Of a stretch of 64,000 nucleotides of DNA, positions 43,250-51,935 are shown piece after piece. The notes beneath the pieces were generated by a model. It was not told the origin of the DNA, ran no database searches, and worked only from the letters and a program-made list of their open reading frames with translations. A program made the translations under genes and the position numbers. The number at the start of each line of letters is the position of its first letter. Position 1 is the first letter of the stretch. The DNA comes from Pseudanabaena sp. GTDB taxonomy: Bacteria; Cyanobacteriota; Cyanobacteriia; Pseudanabaenales; Pseudanabaenaceae. The DNA lies in contig QBMK01000003.1 of the NCBI GenBank assembly GCA_003249035.1, forward strand, positions 145,917 through 209,916, given 5' to 3'.

Positions 43250-43252
43250 GAA

Positions 43253-43322
43253 TAATACCAATCCACAAAAGTGGTGGCACACTTTTGTGGATTGAAATCC
43301 AAACCCTGTAAGGGTTTTAAAC
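43253..43322 (+). repeat. Bipartite hairpin repeat element, copy C (truncated)
   Basis: It has the first stem AATCCACAAAAGTG..CACTTTTGTGGATT and the linker AAACCC..GGGTTT, but the second stem is missing. It abuts the MITE target duplication. Confidence 0.65.
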
Positions 43323-43340
43323 ATACAAAACAGGAAAAAC

Positions 43341-43703
43341 ATGAAAATTAATTATTTGGCTACATTTGCCGCTATTTCGCTATTAAGTGCTGGAGTTGGG
43401 AGTGTTTCTGCAAGCCCATCAGCAACGACACCTGCTACTAGCAAGGTCGCCGATGTCAAAATCAATCCCTGTGCACCTAAAGATAATCCTTGTGCCGCGA
43501 AACCAAATCCCTGTGCAGCTAAACCAAATCCTTGTGCAGCCAAACCAAATCCTTGTGCAGCTAAACCAAATCCTTGTGCAGCTAAACCAAATCCTTGTGC
43601 AGCTAAACCAAATCCTTGTGCAGCTAAACCAAATCCTTGTGCAGCTAAACCAAATCCTTGTGCAGCTAAACCAAATCCTTGTGCAGCTAAATCTAACTAC
43701 TGA
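43341..43703 (+). CDS. Exported NPCAAKP heptapeptide-repeat protein
   Basis: A signal peptide (LATFAAISLLSAGVGSVSAS) is followed by eleven tandem heptapeptides: one NPCAPKD, nine NPCAAKP and one NPCAAKS, ending NY. The mature protein is thus almost entirely an evenly spaced row of 11 Cys, Lys and Pro. The DNA is a nearly perfect 21-bp tandem array. The downstream thioredoxin-like protein carries three similar units ahead of its domain, so the repeat could be a thiol or metal carrier tail used by that redox system. Function is unknown. Copy number probably varies among strains. Confidence 0.8.
   Translation: MKINYLATFAAISLLSAGVGSVSASPSATTPATSKVADVKINPCAPKDNPCAAKPNPCAAKPNPCAAKPNPCAAKPNPCAAKPNPCAAKPNPCAAKPNPCAAKPNPCAAKPNPCAAKSNY
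43464..43694 (+). repeat. 21-bp coding tandem array (11 units)
   Basis: Units of AATCCTTGTGCAGCTAAACC plus A repeat in frame. The central units are identical at nucleotide level, which indicates recent expansion by slippage or unequal exchange. Confidence 0.9.
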
Positions 43704-43833
43704 TTTCAGCACAACATGAAGAAATTTGAGATCGGGCAGAGCAGACAAATCTTTTAAAAGAATTCTCTTGCAAAACGATGTAAATGCTCAGGTATAGCGT
43801 TGTTCTCAATCTCAAATTCTCAATAGGAAAAAT

Positions 43834-44394
43834 ATGAAAATCAATTATTTAGCTACATATGCTGCAATTTCACTATTAACAATTGGAGTTGCTACAGCAT
43901 GCTCAACTCCTTCTGCAACGACACCTTCATCTAATACAGTTGCTGAAGTTAAGCCAAACCCCTGCGCTGCAAAAGATAAAGCTAATCCTTGTGCTGCGAA
44001 AGATAAAGCTAATCCCTACGCTGCGAAAGCTTCATCTGCTTCAGTAGGTGCACCTCTTGCTCAAAAGATACAAGGAAAACCCGCCGTTGTTGATGTTTAT
44101 GCTAGTTGGTGTCCCGCTTGCAAAAACATCGCCCCAACCCTCTCTGATCTGAAGAAAGAGTACGAAGGGAAAGTGGAATTTGTTGTGTTAGATGTATCAG
44201 ACAAATCCACCACGGCTGCTGCTGAAGCCACTGCTCAGGAACTAGGACTGAGCAAATTTTTGGCAGAGAACAAAACTCAAACTGGGTCGCTCACAATTAT
44301 TGAACCCGCAACAGGTAAAATCTTGGCGCAATATCGTAATAATCCTGACAAAACCGCTTATAGCAAAGTTTTGGATGCTGCTCTAACTAAATAA
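43834..44394 (+). CDS. Exported thioredoxin-like lipoprotein with NPCAAK units
   Basis: The signal peptide is nearly the same as in the repeat protein (MKINYLATYAAISLL) and ends in ATACS, a lipobox-like Cys. Three units (NPCAAKDKA, NPCAAKDKA, NPYAAK; Cys lost in the third) lead into a thioredoxin domain with VDVYASWCPACKNIAP and FVVLDVSDKSTTAAAEA. It looks like a fusion of the repeat module to a paralogue of the 42580 thioredoxin. It would be the membrane-tethered partner of the CcdA-type protein encoded next. Confidence 0.88.
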   Translation: MKINYLATYAAISLLTIGVATACSTPSATTPSSNTVAEVKPNPCAAKDKANPCAAKDKANPYAAKASSASVGAPLAQKIQGKPAVVDVYASWCPACKNIAPTLSDLKKEYEGKVEFVVLDVSDKSTTAAAEATAQELGLSKFLAENKTQTGSLTIIEPATGKILAQYRNNPDKTAYSKVLDAALTK

Positions 44395-44443
44395 TTTCAA
44401 AACTTTCCATTCATTTGCGGCGCTTTGCATTGACTTAAAACCC

Positions 44444-44492
44444 AGAGATAGCTTTGAAAGCGTTGCTCCGCAAGACTTTCAAAGCTATCTCT
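44444..44492. terminator. 17-bp hairpin between thioredoxin and ccdA genes
   Basis: AGAGATAGCTTTGAAAG (44444-44460) pairs with CTTTCAAAGCTATCTCT (44476-44492), with a small inner stem TTGC/GCAA. There is no T-run. Confidence 0.5.
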
Positions 44493-44544
44493 ACACTACT
44501 CAAAGCCTTAGTAAGTTGTAAATGAATGGAAGGTTTTTCATCTT

Positions 44545-45429
44545 TTGCATGAGGATATTTGCATGAACAACCTTCACAAACCCGATCTCGACAATGACCT
44601 AGCTAAAGCAACCAAAAAGACTAGCCCTAAAATCCCTAAAAAATGGTTTGTTTTTGGAGGCTTAGCACTTCTAGGTTTTGCAATCGCTCTATTAATTATT
44701 GACCCAGTATCTAAAGGAATGGAATATGCCATATCTGTTGTAGAAAATCGCTATCAGGAATGGTTCGCGCAACAAGACACAGCTAACCCAATGGTACTAA
44801 TGCCTCTAGCATTTATTGGTGGCTTGATCGCTAGCATTTCCCCCTGTATTCTTGCCATGCTGCCACTAAATTTGAGTTATATCGGTACTCGTAACATTAC
44901 CTCTCGCAAAGATGCCTTTATCAAAGCAGGATTGTTTGTGCTTGGCAATGTGATTATCCTAAGTCTATTTGGATTAGTCTCTTCCTTCGCAGGATTGGTA
45001 ATCGTGGAATATCGCGGTCACATTAATGTGGTAGTCGGAGCGATTATTTTAATCATGGGACTCGGTTTGTTGGGCTTGATTAAGATTCCCTTGCCTCAAA
45101 TTAATGTTGGTGGATCTAATTTTGGTCCTTTTGGCGTTGGTTTAACCTACGCTTTGGTTAGTTCTCCTTGTGCTAGTCCTGTTCTGTTTGCAGTGCTAGC
45201 GGCTTCTGCGGCAAGTGGTTCGCAAGTTTTGTCAGTACTGACGATGGTAAGTTATGCATTGGGCTACACGATTGTGATCTTCTTATCTAGTTTGCTGACT
45301 GGCTTCGCCAAGCAAGCTAAACTGCTGATGAAATACTCGGAAGGAATTACCAAATTTGGCAGTATTGCGCTGATTTTGGCAGGAATTTACTATCTATTTA
45401 TAGGCATAAAGTGGTTTATTGGCGGTTAA
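44545..45429 (+). CDS. ccdA: CcdA/DsbD-type thiol-disulfide electron transporter
   Basis: A polytopic membrane protein of 294 residues that carries electrons from cytosolic thioredoxin to exported thiol proteins. An N-terminal segment (about 33-52) is followed by the CcdA core. That core has LMPLAFIGGLIASISPCILAMLPLNLSYIG with the first redox Cys, and VGLTYALVSSPCASPVLFAVLAASAA with the second. Six core segments can be drawn. The first ATG at 44545 gives MHEDICMNN; MNNLHKP at 44563 is an alternative. It lies downstream of the two thioredoxin-like genes and 42 nt before a trxB fragment. Confidence 0.88.
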   Translation: MHEDICMNNLHKPDLDNDLAKATKKTSPKIPKKWFVFGGLALLGFAIALLIIDPVSKGMEYAISVVENRYQEWFAQQDTANPMVLMPLAFIGGLIASISPCILAMLPLNLSYIGTRNITSRKDAFIKAGLFVLGNVIILSLFGLVSSFAGLVIVEYRGHINVVVGAIILIMGLGLLGLIKIPLPQINVGGSNFGPFGVGLTYALVSSPCASPVLFAVLAASAASGSQVLSVLTMVSYALGYTIVIFLSSLLTGFAKQAKLLMKYSEGITKFGSIALILAGIYYLFIGIKWFIGG

Positions 45430-45465
45430 GTTCTATTGGTAGTAAATTAAGAATCTTATGGATAG

Positions 45466-45731
<266 letters not shown>

Positions 45732-45804
45732 TGGTTTTGGCGCAAAGCGCTGTAAATTACGATAGTCCGTAAGATTTCCGCATTAAATTTTATTTGAACT
45801 AATC

Positions 45805-46650
45805 ATGACAACGGTTGCTTACCTTGGCCCCACAGGAACATATTCGGAAATCGCAGCTTTGCAATATTTACAGCTGTGTAATTCTAACTTAGAGCCTAAT
45901 CCATCGCAGATGTATCCATATAGCACCATTGCCAAAGCAATTAATGCTGCTGAGCATGGCAATGTTGATGTTGCTGTTGTCCCTGTGGAGAACTCAATTC
46001 AAGGGGGCGTAACCATGACCCTTGATAGCCTCTGGCAATCGGAATCTTTGCAAATCCAACAGGCGATTGTCTTGCCGATTGCCCATGCTTTGATTACGCG
46101 CTCTCAAACTCTTGAAGATATTAAAGTCGTCTACTCCCACCCACAAAGCCTAGCCCAATGCCAACAATGGCTTGAACTCAATTTACCAAATGCTCAACAA
46201 ATTGCCACTGACTCCAATACCGATAGATTACATAGTGTCGCCGAGGATGTAACAGTAGCTGCGATCGCCTCGCAACGTGCCGCTGAAATTTACAACTTGC
46301 CAGTTCTGAAGTTTCCGATCAACGATCAGCCTGATAATTGCACCCGTTTTTTAGTCTTAGGACGTACTGCACCAACTACTAAAGGCACACATTCATCTCT
46401 CGCATTTAGTCTCAAGCGCAATATGCCTGGAGCCTTAGTTAAGCCTTTATTAGTATTTGCCGATCGCCAAATCAACTTGAGTCGTATTGAGTCACGTCCT
46501 ACTAAGAGATCCCTAGGCGAATATATTTTCTTCATCGATATCGATGCGCCTATTGATAATCCCAACCTTAGCGAAGCCTTACATGAACTTCAATCAGTTA
46601 CCGAAAATCTCAAAATTCTTGGTAGCTATGGGATTTATATAGTAGTGTAA
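45805..46650 (+). CDS. pheA: Prephenate dehydratase
   Basis: Monofunctional prephenate dehydratase of 281 residues, which makes phenylpyruvate for phenylalanine synthesis. The catalytic part has YLGPTGTYSEIAALQYL, VPVENSIQGGVTMTLD, NCTRFLVLGR with the TRF motif. The C-terminal ACT domain has LKRNMPGALVKPL and SRIESRPTKRSLGEYIFFID, the ESRP Phe-binding motif, so feedback inhibition is expected. Confidence 0.95.
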   Translation: MTTVAYLGPTGTYSEIAALQYLQLCNSNLEPNPSQMYPYSTIAKAINAAEHGNVDVAVVPVENSIQGGVTMTLDSLWQSESLQIQQAIVLPIAHALITRSQTLEDIKVVYSHPQSLAQCQQWLELNLPNAQQIATDSNTDRLHSVAEDVTVAAIASQRAAEIYNLPVLKFPINDQPDNCTRFLVLGRTAPTTKGTHSSLAFSLKRNMPGALVKPLLVFADRQINLSRIESRPTKRSLGEYIFFIDIDAPIDNPNLSEALHELQSVTENLKILGSYGIYIVV

Positions 46651-46658
46651 AACTATAC

Positions 46659-47426
46659 CTATCTTGAGTTGATAGCTTGATGCTGACAAGTAGTGACGAG
46701 ATTGAGAGATTGCCAAAAAGTTCGCAGTTGATTGTTAACGGCTTGCCATTGGTTGAAGTGGAAAAAGTGTTTACCTTGCTCACTTAACCAGAGACGATCT
46801 TGATCTTTCAAATATGGTCGCCACTTTTGATAAGTATTAGCACCATCGTTACTGAAGATGTCATCATCCATAGCACCACAGACCAACATCGGCACAGTGA
46901 TTATGGATGGAGCCATGGGAGCAACGGATGGATAGCAAGAGAAAGGAATCAAGGAATTATCCAGATCTTGCTTAAGCAAATCTGCCAGCCAATGCAACAT
47001 TTCTTTGTCTCGATATCCAAACAGATAAAAAGCTGTCCGCTTTAATATTATTTCGCGACTGCAACTTATCAACTGACGCTGCCTGTAATAGTTACTATGC
47101 CAACTATTTGCTAGATTTACTCCTACGGATAGCAGAGTTAGCGATTTTACATATTCAGGACATTTTCTTGCATACAGCCAACCAACCAACCCTGCAATAC
47201 CATGTCCAACCAGATGCACTGAGTCTGGACAATTCTGTAAATATTCGTGTAAGGAAGAAATTGCGAGATTGACATCAAGAGGTTCATCAGGATCTTGGCA
47301 ATATTCCCATTGTGCGATCGCATATTGCTTAGAAAGCGATCGCAGTAAAGGCAAATCAAAACGGCGTAAAGATTGGCTGGTGCAAATACTGACACCTTGG
47401 GGAGAAGGAGATTGTCTAAAGGTCAT
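46659..47426 (-). CDS. Alpha/beta-hydrolase-fold protein lacking the usual Ser nucleophile
   Basis: The fold is suggested by the order of segments: an N-terminal strand region, HLVGHGIAGLVGWLYARKCPEYVKSLTLLSVGV as the nucleophile elbow and helix, TVPMLVCGAMDDDIFS for the acid turn, and GKHFFHFNQW with a late His. At the elbow the GxSxG serine is replaced by Gly (GHGIAG), so ordinary esterase chemistry is unlikely. I recall cyanobacterial relatives with a similar elbow. Substrate and role are unknown. It converges with pheA at a 9-nt distance. Confidence 0.72.
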   Translation of the reverse strand: MTFRQSPSPQGVSICTSQSLRRFDLPLLRSLSKQYAIAQWEYCQDPDEPLDVNLAISSLHEYLQNCPDSVHLVGHGIAGLVGWLYARKCPEYVKSLTLLSVGVNLANSWHSNYYRQRQLISCSREIILKRTAFYLFGYRDKEMLHWLADLLKQDLDNSLIPFSCYPSVAPMAPSIITVPMLVCGAMDDDIFSNDGANTYQKWRPYLKDQDRLWLSEQGKHFFHFNQWQAVNNQLRTFWQSLNLVTTCQHQAINSR

Positions 47427-47851
47427 AACTATTGAGAATAACTTTTAATAAATTAGAAAATCATATTCATAGCACGCAATTTGCTTAATAGCTCTATCAA
47501 AGCAATTTCAGAAAAAGGCTCAGTGACAAGGAGTTTTTACAACAAGCTTTTGAGCAGTCTTCAAAAATACAATTTTGTCACTCAATCCCAACAACGCATT
47601 TGAACTAATAATGAAATTTTAATGAGACGGGACTGAGTCCAATTTCCGTGACAATATTTCATTAATGCCACCATAAACTAAATGATAATAAATGTTAATA
47701 GATATAAGTAAAACCATTTTATTTATATCGCAATGAAAGAGAGAGCTAGGACAAATCAAAACCCAAATAAATGAAGGCGGCGCGAAGCGCCGCCTTCATT
47801 TATTTGGGTTTTATGTTCTAAGCAAAACTTTCGTTGCTATATCTATTGACA
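47427..47851. other. Spacer with a large hairpin
   Basis: 425 bp with no gene recognised. The only structure is the perfect inverted repeat at 47758-47812. Confidence 0.4.
47758..47812. terminator. Perfect 26-bp hairpin with GGCGGCGC-GAA-GCGCCGCC core
   Basis: 47758-47783 pairs without mismatch with 47787-47812. It shares the outer AAACCCAAA/TTTGGGTTT and the core with the hairpin at 29521-29571. Confidence 0.6.
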
Positions 47852-48682
47852 TTATTTTCTAGAATTGGTAAGTCGCTTATTCCGCATCAGCACATTTGCA
47901 CCTTCGTTAGTTTGTTCGATCACCAATAGAGGTGTGGGTTTAGCACTTTGATCCCAACTAATCACCGCTAGCCGCCCCTGAATTGTAGGCTGCCAGTTGC
48001 GATTTTCATCTGAGGCAACCACAAAGTTTTCTAGACCGAGTGCTAACTCCTTAAAAATACTTTGCGAGCCATTTACAGGAATTTTCGCTAGCTTGACATG
48101 GATCCGAAAAAGTGTGCGAATTTGCGAATCATCACGGTGTTCAGGTTGATAAGACACATCGAAAATCACATCAATTTTGCGGACATTACCACTGTCTTCT
48201 TCTGTCGGCAATAGAGCAGGTATAACTTTTTTGCGGAGATTAACCTTAATCTGAGCCAAGATAATTTCGCAGAAATGTGGCTCTTCCATTCTCATGCTGA
48301 GGTAGTCAAGATTAAATTCACGAGAATGAATCAAATCAGGATTACGCTCATGTTCATCGATAGTTTGCAATGCTAGTTTGAGCTTTTTGGCAAGTTCATC
48401 GTTTTTAAGACGCTCGATCTTCAGCTGTTGTCGATTTTTTCGCAATTTCCAGTAATGATAAGCAGTTGCGCCAATCCATCCCCATAGCAAGATCAGCAGA
48501 AAACTCACGCCAAATGTATTTTGCATTGGCAGAGTTGACTGTTCGATTATGTCTAGAAAACCTTCGCGATCGCTAGGCTTCTCCGTCACCAGTGCTTTTG
48601 ATGCATACAACATAGGAATGCCCCAATTAATTAAATGAAATCCAGAAATTCTCTCGTCTATATGCCATGCTTTGCACACCAT
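47852..48682 (-). CDS. Conserved membrane-anchored protein of unknown function
   Basis: A single hydrophobic segment (about 57-77, FGVSFLLILLWGWIGATAYHYW) is followed by a coiled coil (LRKNRQQLKIERLKNDELAKKLKLALQ) and a C-terminal soluble domain. That domain has YLSMRMEEPHFCEIILAQIKVNLRKK and VIFDVSYQPEHRDDSQIRTLFRIHVKLAKIP. It reads like a cyanobacteria-specific conserved protein. I assign no function. A start at MLYASK (48613) is as plausible as the one given. Confidence 0.7.
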   Translation of the reverse strand: MVCKAWHIDERISGFHLINWGIPMLYASKALVTEKPSDREGFLDIIEQSTLPMQNTFGVSFLLILLWGWIGATAYHYWKLRKNRQQLKIERLKNDELAKKLKLALQTIDEHERNPDLIHSREFNLDYLSMRMEEPHFCEIILAQIKVNLRKKVIPALLPTEEDSGNVRKIDVIFDVSYQPEHRDDSQIRTLFRIHVKLAKIPVNGSQSIFKELALGLENFVVASDENRNWQPTIQGRLAVISWDQSAKPTPLLVIEQTNEGANVLMRNKRLTNSRK

Positions 48683-48901
48683 AAGTAATTGACATCGACG
48701 TCACTTTACCGAACTCCCCCTCATACTATTCCCACAATACATCAAGAAATTAGTCAGATCTTAGTCCATTAAATTTAAGAAGCGATCCTACATCCTTAAA
48801 TTTAATCGACATTCAAATAATAAATCATCCAAATTGAATACAAAATTGATATGACGAAATCCGCACCGCCTTAATTTTGTTCAATTATTCTATGCAAGGC
48901 T

Positions 48902-49921
48902 CTAATTGACTTTTGTTAAGCTTGCAATTTTCCACTTGCCATCTTCAAAACTTAGAGTGGCAATATATCTACCTCTTGATGGCTGAGACTGAGTCAGATC
49001 GATTTTGCCATTGACATAAAGTGTCGGATTTTCAAAGATCTCCACAGTGACATTTGCCTGATTATCTTGAATACCAAACGATCCTGCGCGGCTGACTGTA
49101 AATTCGCCATAGCTATAAAAAGCATTATTACTCTGCAACCAATCGATAGACCCCTTGCGCTTTTCATAAGCTTCACCTGTTGTTAATTCGGCAAGCAATT
49201 GACGATCAAAGGGTGGAGCAAATATTTGGTTTTTGCTAGCTACCAAATTATTCACGATTGTAACAGCATCTGCCTCAGACAAAGGCTCCATCGGCACTTT
49301 GGGAGAAGCTTTGGGCGTAGGAATAACCGAAGCTTTGGCTGTAGGAGAGGGCGTTAGACTAGCTGTAGCCGTAGGTTTAACTTGTGGATTATCTACAGCT
49401 GTCGGGCTAGGGTTTGGGGCAATAGCAGCATTGTTAGAGGAATTAGTGGAATTCTTCTCGGCAATCGGCTGAGGATTTGGCTTTTGAGTTGCAAGCACAA
49501 CGCCGATCGCGATCGCAGTTGCAAAAGCTCCACCCCAGACTGCTATCCATAACCCTTTACTAATGCGATTATTGCCATCATTACTATTGGATTGCGTCAC
49601 GAAAGCCTGAACAGTATGCGGAGATATCTGTTCAGGTACAGGATGGCGATTTACAGGAACAGTATGGATTGGAGCAGTTGGAGATGGCAAGGGCTGGATC
49701 GGTTGATAAACTTCTGTAGGCGGAATAGTCGGCGAACTATTAGACAACAATTCCGTACCCAAATCGCTATTGTTGTTTACGTCACTATTTACAGTGACAA
49801 TGTTTGACTGAAGACCATTCGCCTGATTAATCACTGGTTGATTTGGTAATTGGCGATCGCCTAATGCAGTCAAAAGCTTGCGAATTTCTGCCGCAGATTC
49901 ATAGCGATCTTTGTAGTGATA
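48902..49921 (-). CDS. IMS-domain part of a split Ser/Thr kinase gene
   Basis: The frame continues the kinase reading with YHYKDRYESAAEIRKLLTALGD, then a Pro/Asn-rich linker, a transmembrane segment (LWIAVWGGAFATAIAIGVVLA), a Thr/Pro-rich spacer, and a C-terminal IMS/ARC6-like domain (EADAVTIVNNLVASKNQIFAPPFD; IDWLQSNNAFYSYGEF; WKIASL). The frame has no good start of its own; the first possible one is a TTG at 49873 inside the conserved region. It is therefore the 3' part of the kinase gene at 49870-50673, separated by a one-base frameshift near 49921. Confidence 0.78.
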   Translation of the reverse strand, partial: YHYKDRYESAAEIRKLLTALGDRQLPNQPVINQANGLQSNIVTVNSDVNNNSDLGTELLSNSSPTIPPTEVYQPIQPLPSPTAPIHTVPVNRHPVPEQISPHTVQAFVTQSNSNDGNNRISKGLWIAVWGGAFATAIAIGVVLATQKPNPQPIAEKNSTNSSNNAAIAPNPSPTAVDNPQVKPTATASLTPSPTAKASVIPTPKASPKVPMEPLSEADAVTIVNNLVASKNQIFAPPFDRQLLAELTTGEAYEKRKGSIDWLQSNNAFYSYGEFTVSRAGSFGIQDNQANVTVEIFENPTLYVNGKIDLTQSQPSRGRYIATLSFEDGKWKIASLTKVN

Positions 49922-50673
49922 GCAGTCATCTTGGCTAGCACATCAACTAATTTCGACTTATTTGGGACAAGATGCTGCCAGATTAATTCCCCCGTTTGAT
50001 AGTCTTCTTGCAATTCACGGGGCGGCAAACCTGTCAGGGCTTGAATGCCAATCACCCCGATCGCATATAAATCACTGTTCGGTCTCGGTTTTCCTTGAGC
50101 TTGCTCACTGGGCATATATCCCAAAGTCCCGACTGCTACTGTCGCCGCAGTCTGCCCTTCTTGATTAAGCTGCGTTTGCACCAGCTTAATCGCGCCAAAA
50201 TCGATCAGCACCAACTTGCCATCAGATCTACGCCGAATAATATTGTCTGGCTTGATATCGCGATGAATTACGCCATGGCTATGGGTATATTCCACAATGC
50301 CTAATAAGTCATCTAATATCTGAAAAACTTGTGTATCACTAAGTCGATAGCCGCGCACTAGTTCTAACTCTAGCGATCGCCCCTCGACAAACTCCTCAAC
50401 CAAATAAAACTCATTCGACTCCTCAAAATAGGCAAGTAAGCGCGGAATGAGATCGTGATTACCTAACTGAGCAAGGGTTTGCGCCTCACTAGTAAATAAT
50501 CGATTTGCGACTTTTAGATATTCGCGATCGCTACTAGCAGGTTTGAGATGCTTGACCACACAAAGAGGCTCATTTGGTATCCTTGTATCGTGGGCTAGAT
50601 AAGTATGACCAAATCCACCCTCACCCAACTTGCTAGCAATGCGGTAGCGCCCATCGAGTAATTGACCAATCAT
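49870..50673 (-). CDS. Ser/Thr protein kinase, frameshifted before its C-terminal part
   Basis: A Hanks-type kinase domain: GEGGFGHTYLA at 17-27, the Lys in CVVKHLKPA, EEFVEGRS, HRDIKPDN at 137-144, DFGAIK, GTLGYMPSEQAQG and SDLYAIGVI. The start at 50673 (MIGQLLDGRYR) is supported by GGAG 6 nt upstream. After DVLAKMTA the frame leaves the conserved sequence and ends in an unrelated tail. A lost base near 49921 would join it to the IMS part, giving about 590 residues as in cyanobacterial kinase-IMS proteins. The kinase domain itself appears intact. Confidence 0.85.
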   Translation of the reverse strand: MIGQLLDGRYRIASKLGEGGFGHTYLAHDTRIPNEPLCVVKHLKPASSDREYLKVANRLFTSEAQTLAQLGNHDLIPRLLAYFEESNEFYLVEEFVEGRSLELELVRGYRLSDTQVFQILDDLLGIVEYTHSHGVIHRDIKPDNIIRRRSDGKLVLIDFGAIKLVQTQLNQEGQTAATVAVGTLGYMPSEQAQGKPRPNSDLYAIGVIGIQALTGLPPRELQEDYQTGELIWQHLVPNKSKLVDVLAKMTAITTKIAMNLRQKFASF

Positions 50674-50736
50674 GCTTGACTCCATCTCTGCAATAAATAT
50701 AGCAACCACTAATGCGGTTAAGACATAAACTCCCAA

Positions 50737-51071
50737 AACTAGAGATACCGAGTAACGTTGAATCTAATTTTGAGGTTTCAGCCGATTCAAAAATTTCAGT
50801 AATCCTCATTTCAAAAATTGTTTTTTAAGCCAGCTTGCAGCTGGCTTAAAAAACAAAATTGGTTTCATAAGTAGAATTGCTATAGAAATTTCATGCTTCA
50901 CGCTTTAACGACACCTTGGTTTATGATGGATAAGCTGTAATGCCTAATACCTAAAGTTAAAATGCTTATGTCAAAAAATGACATAGTGCAAAATAGACAT
51001 ATAGCTTTTTAGAGATAGTTTGTAGACAAGGACTAGTAAACTGCTAGCCGAACCAGTTGTTTTGATGATTT
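50737..51071. other. Spacer with hairpin
   Basis: 335 bp without a gene. It contains the 17-bp inverted repeat at 50818-50856 and a short ATGTCA/TGACAT inverted repeat near 50968-50985. Confidence 0.4.
50818..50856. repeat. 17-bp perfect inverted repeat
   Basis: TTGTTTTTTAAGCCAGC pairs with GCTGGCTTAAAAAACAA around TTGCA. Confidence 0.6.
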
Positions 51072-51422
51072 ATGGCTAGATATACTCAACATTTCTTAGT
51101 TGAAATCGCTCCCGAGAACCTACATTCAACGATTATTAAAACGTTGGAATCTTGTAGTTTGGTAATTACCTATGAAACCGACGACTATGTTATCGCTCAA
51201 GAAATAGAGACTAATGCGGCATTCGCTAAAATGGTAACGGTTGAAGTCTTAATCCATCGCTCTGAGATTGAAGGCAATCAAGCAAAATTGACTAGCGTCA
51301 CCAAAAATGCCGAGCTACCGCTGCGGCTTAATAATCACTGTCATGGGATATCTGATCGTATTTCTAAAGCATTCTGTGACAGTCCAGAATGGAAGCTATT
51401 AGAAGTTACATCAGGATATTAG
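51072..51422 (+). CDS. Conserved cyanobacterial protein of unknown function (116 aa)
   Basis: A small soluble protein: MARYTQHFLVEIAPENLHS at the start, alternating beta/alpha segments, and a VTVEVLIHRSEIEGNQAKLTSVTKNAELPLRLNNHC stretch. I recognise it only as cyanobacteria-like. It lies 19 nt upstream of smpB in the same direction and may be co-transcribed. Confidence 0.65.
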   Translation: MARYTQHFLVEIAPENLHSTIIKTLESCSLVITYETDDYVIAQEIETNAAFAKMVTVEVLIHRSEIEGNQAKLTSVTKNAELPLRLNNHCHGISDRISKAFCDSPEWKLLEVTSGY

Positions 51423-51441
51423 ACAGTATCAATGGGAATAA

Positions 51442-51900
51442 ATGGCAAATTACTATCGTGTACTCGCCGAAAATCGGCAAGCTAGATTTAACTACGAAAT
51501 CCTCGAAACCCATGAAGCGGGAATCGAATTACTTGGTACTGAAGTAAAAGCAGTCAAGGGGGGGCAAGCAAATCTAAGAGATGCTTATGGGATTGTGCGA
51601 AAGGGGCAGATCATGCTGCTAAATATGTATATCCCCCCGCACCGTACTACTAGCGTTTATTTTAATCATGAGCCAACGCGCACTCGCCGCCTACTATTGC
51701 ATAAGGATGAAATCCGTAAGTTAATTGCTGAAGTGCAGCAAAAGGGGCTGACCTTAGTGCCGCTAAAGGTTTATCAAAAAGAGGGCTGGATTAAAGTTGA
51801 TTTGGCTGTTGTACGCAACAAAAAATTGCATGATAAACGCGAAGACATGAAAAAGCGCGACGATAAACGCGAAATCGAACGAGTCATGAAAAATCATTAA
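51442..51900 (+). CDS. smpB: SsrA-binding protein SmpB
   Basis: The tmRNA partner in ribosome rescue. NRQARFNYEILETHEAGIELLGTEVKAVKGGQANLRDAYG and NMYIPPHRTTSVYFNHEPTRTRRLLLHKDEI are diagnostic. The basic tail KKLHDKREDMKKRDDKREIER is present. The 152-residue length is normal. No tmRNA gene was seen in the window. A strong terminator shared with the convergent ABC exporter follows. Confidence 0.97.
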   Translation: MANYYRVLAENRQARFNYEILETHEAGIELLGTEVKAVKGGQANLRDAYGIVRKGQIMLLNMYIPPHRTTSVYFNHEPTRTRRLLLHKDEIRKLIAEVQQKGLTLVPLKVYQKEGWIKVDLAVVRNKKLHDKREDMKKRDDKREIERVMKNH

Positions 51901-51935
51901 AAGCAAAAACGGCGCTTAGCGCCGTTTTTGCTTTT
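51899..51935. terminator. Bidirectional terminator between smpB and the ABC exporter
   Basis: AAAAGCAAAAACGGCGC pairs perfectly with GCGCCGTTTTTGCTTTT around TTA. Confidence 0.85.

Noticed and set aside
43464-43694. Regular 21-bp direct repeats resembling a CRISPR array
   Set aside because: Units are contiguous with no unique spacers, stay in frame and encode NPCAAKP, and no cas genes are nearby.
43387-43748. Long alternative frames on both strands over the heptad array
   Set aside because: They arise automatically from the 21-bp periodicity and give low-complexity products without starts or ribosome sites of their own.
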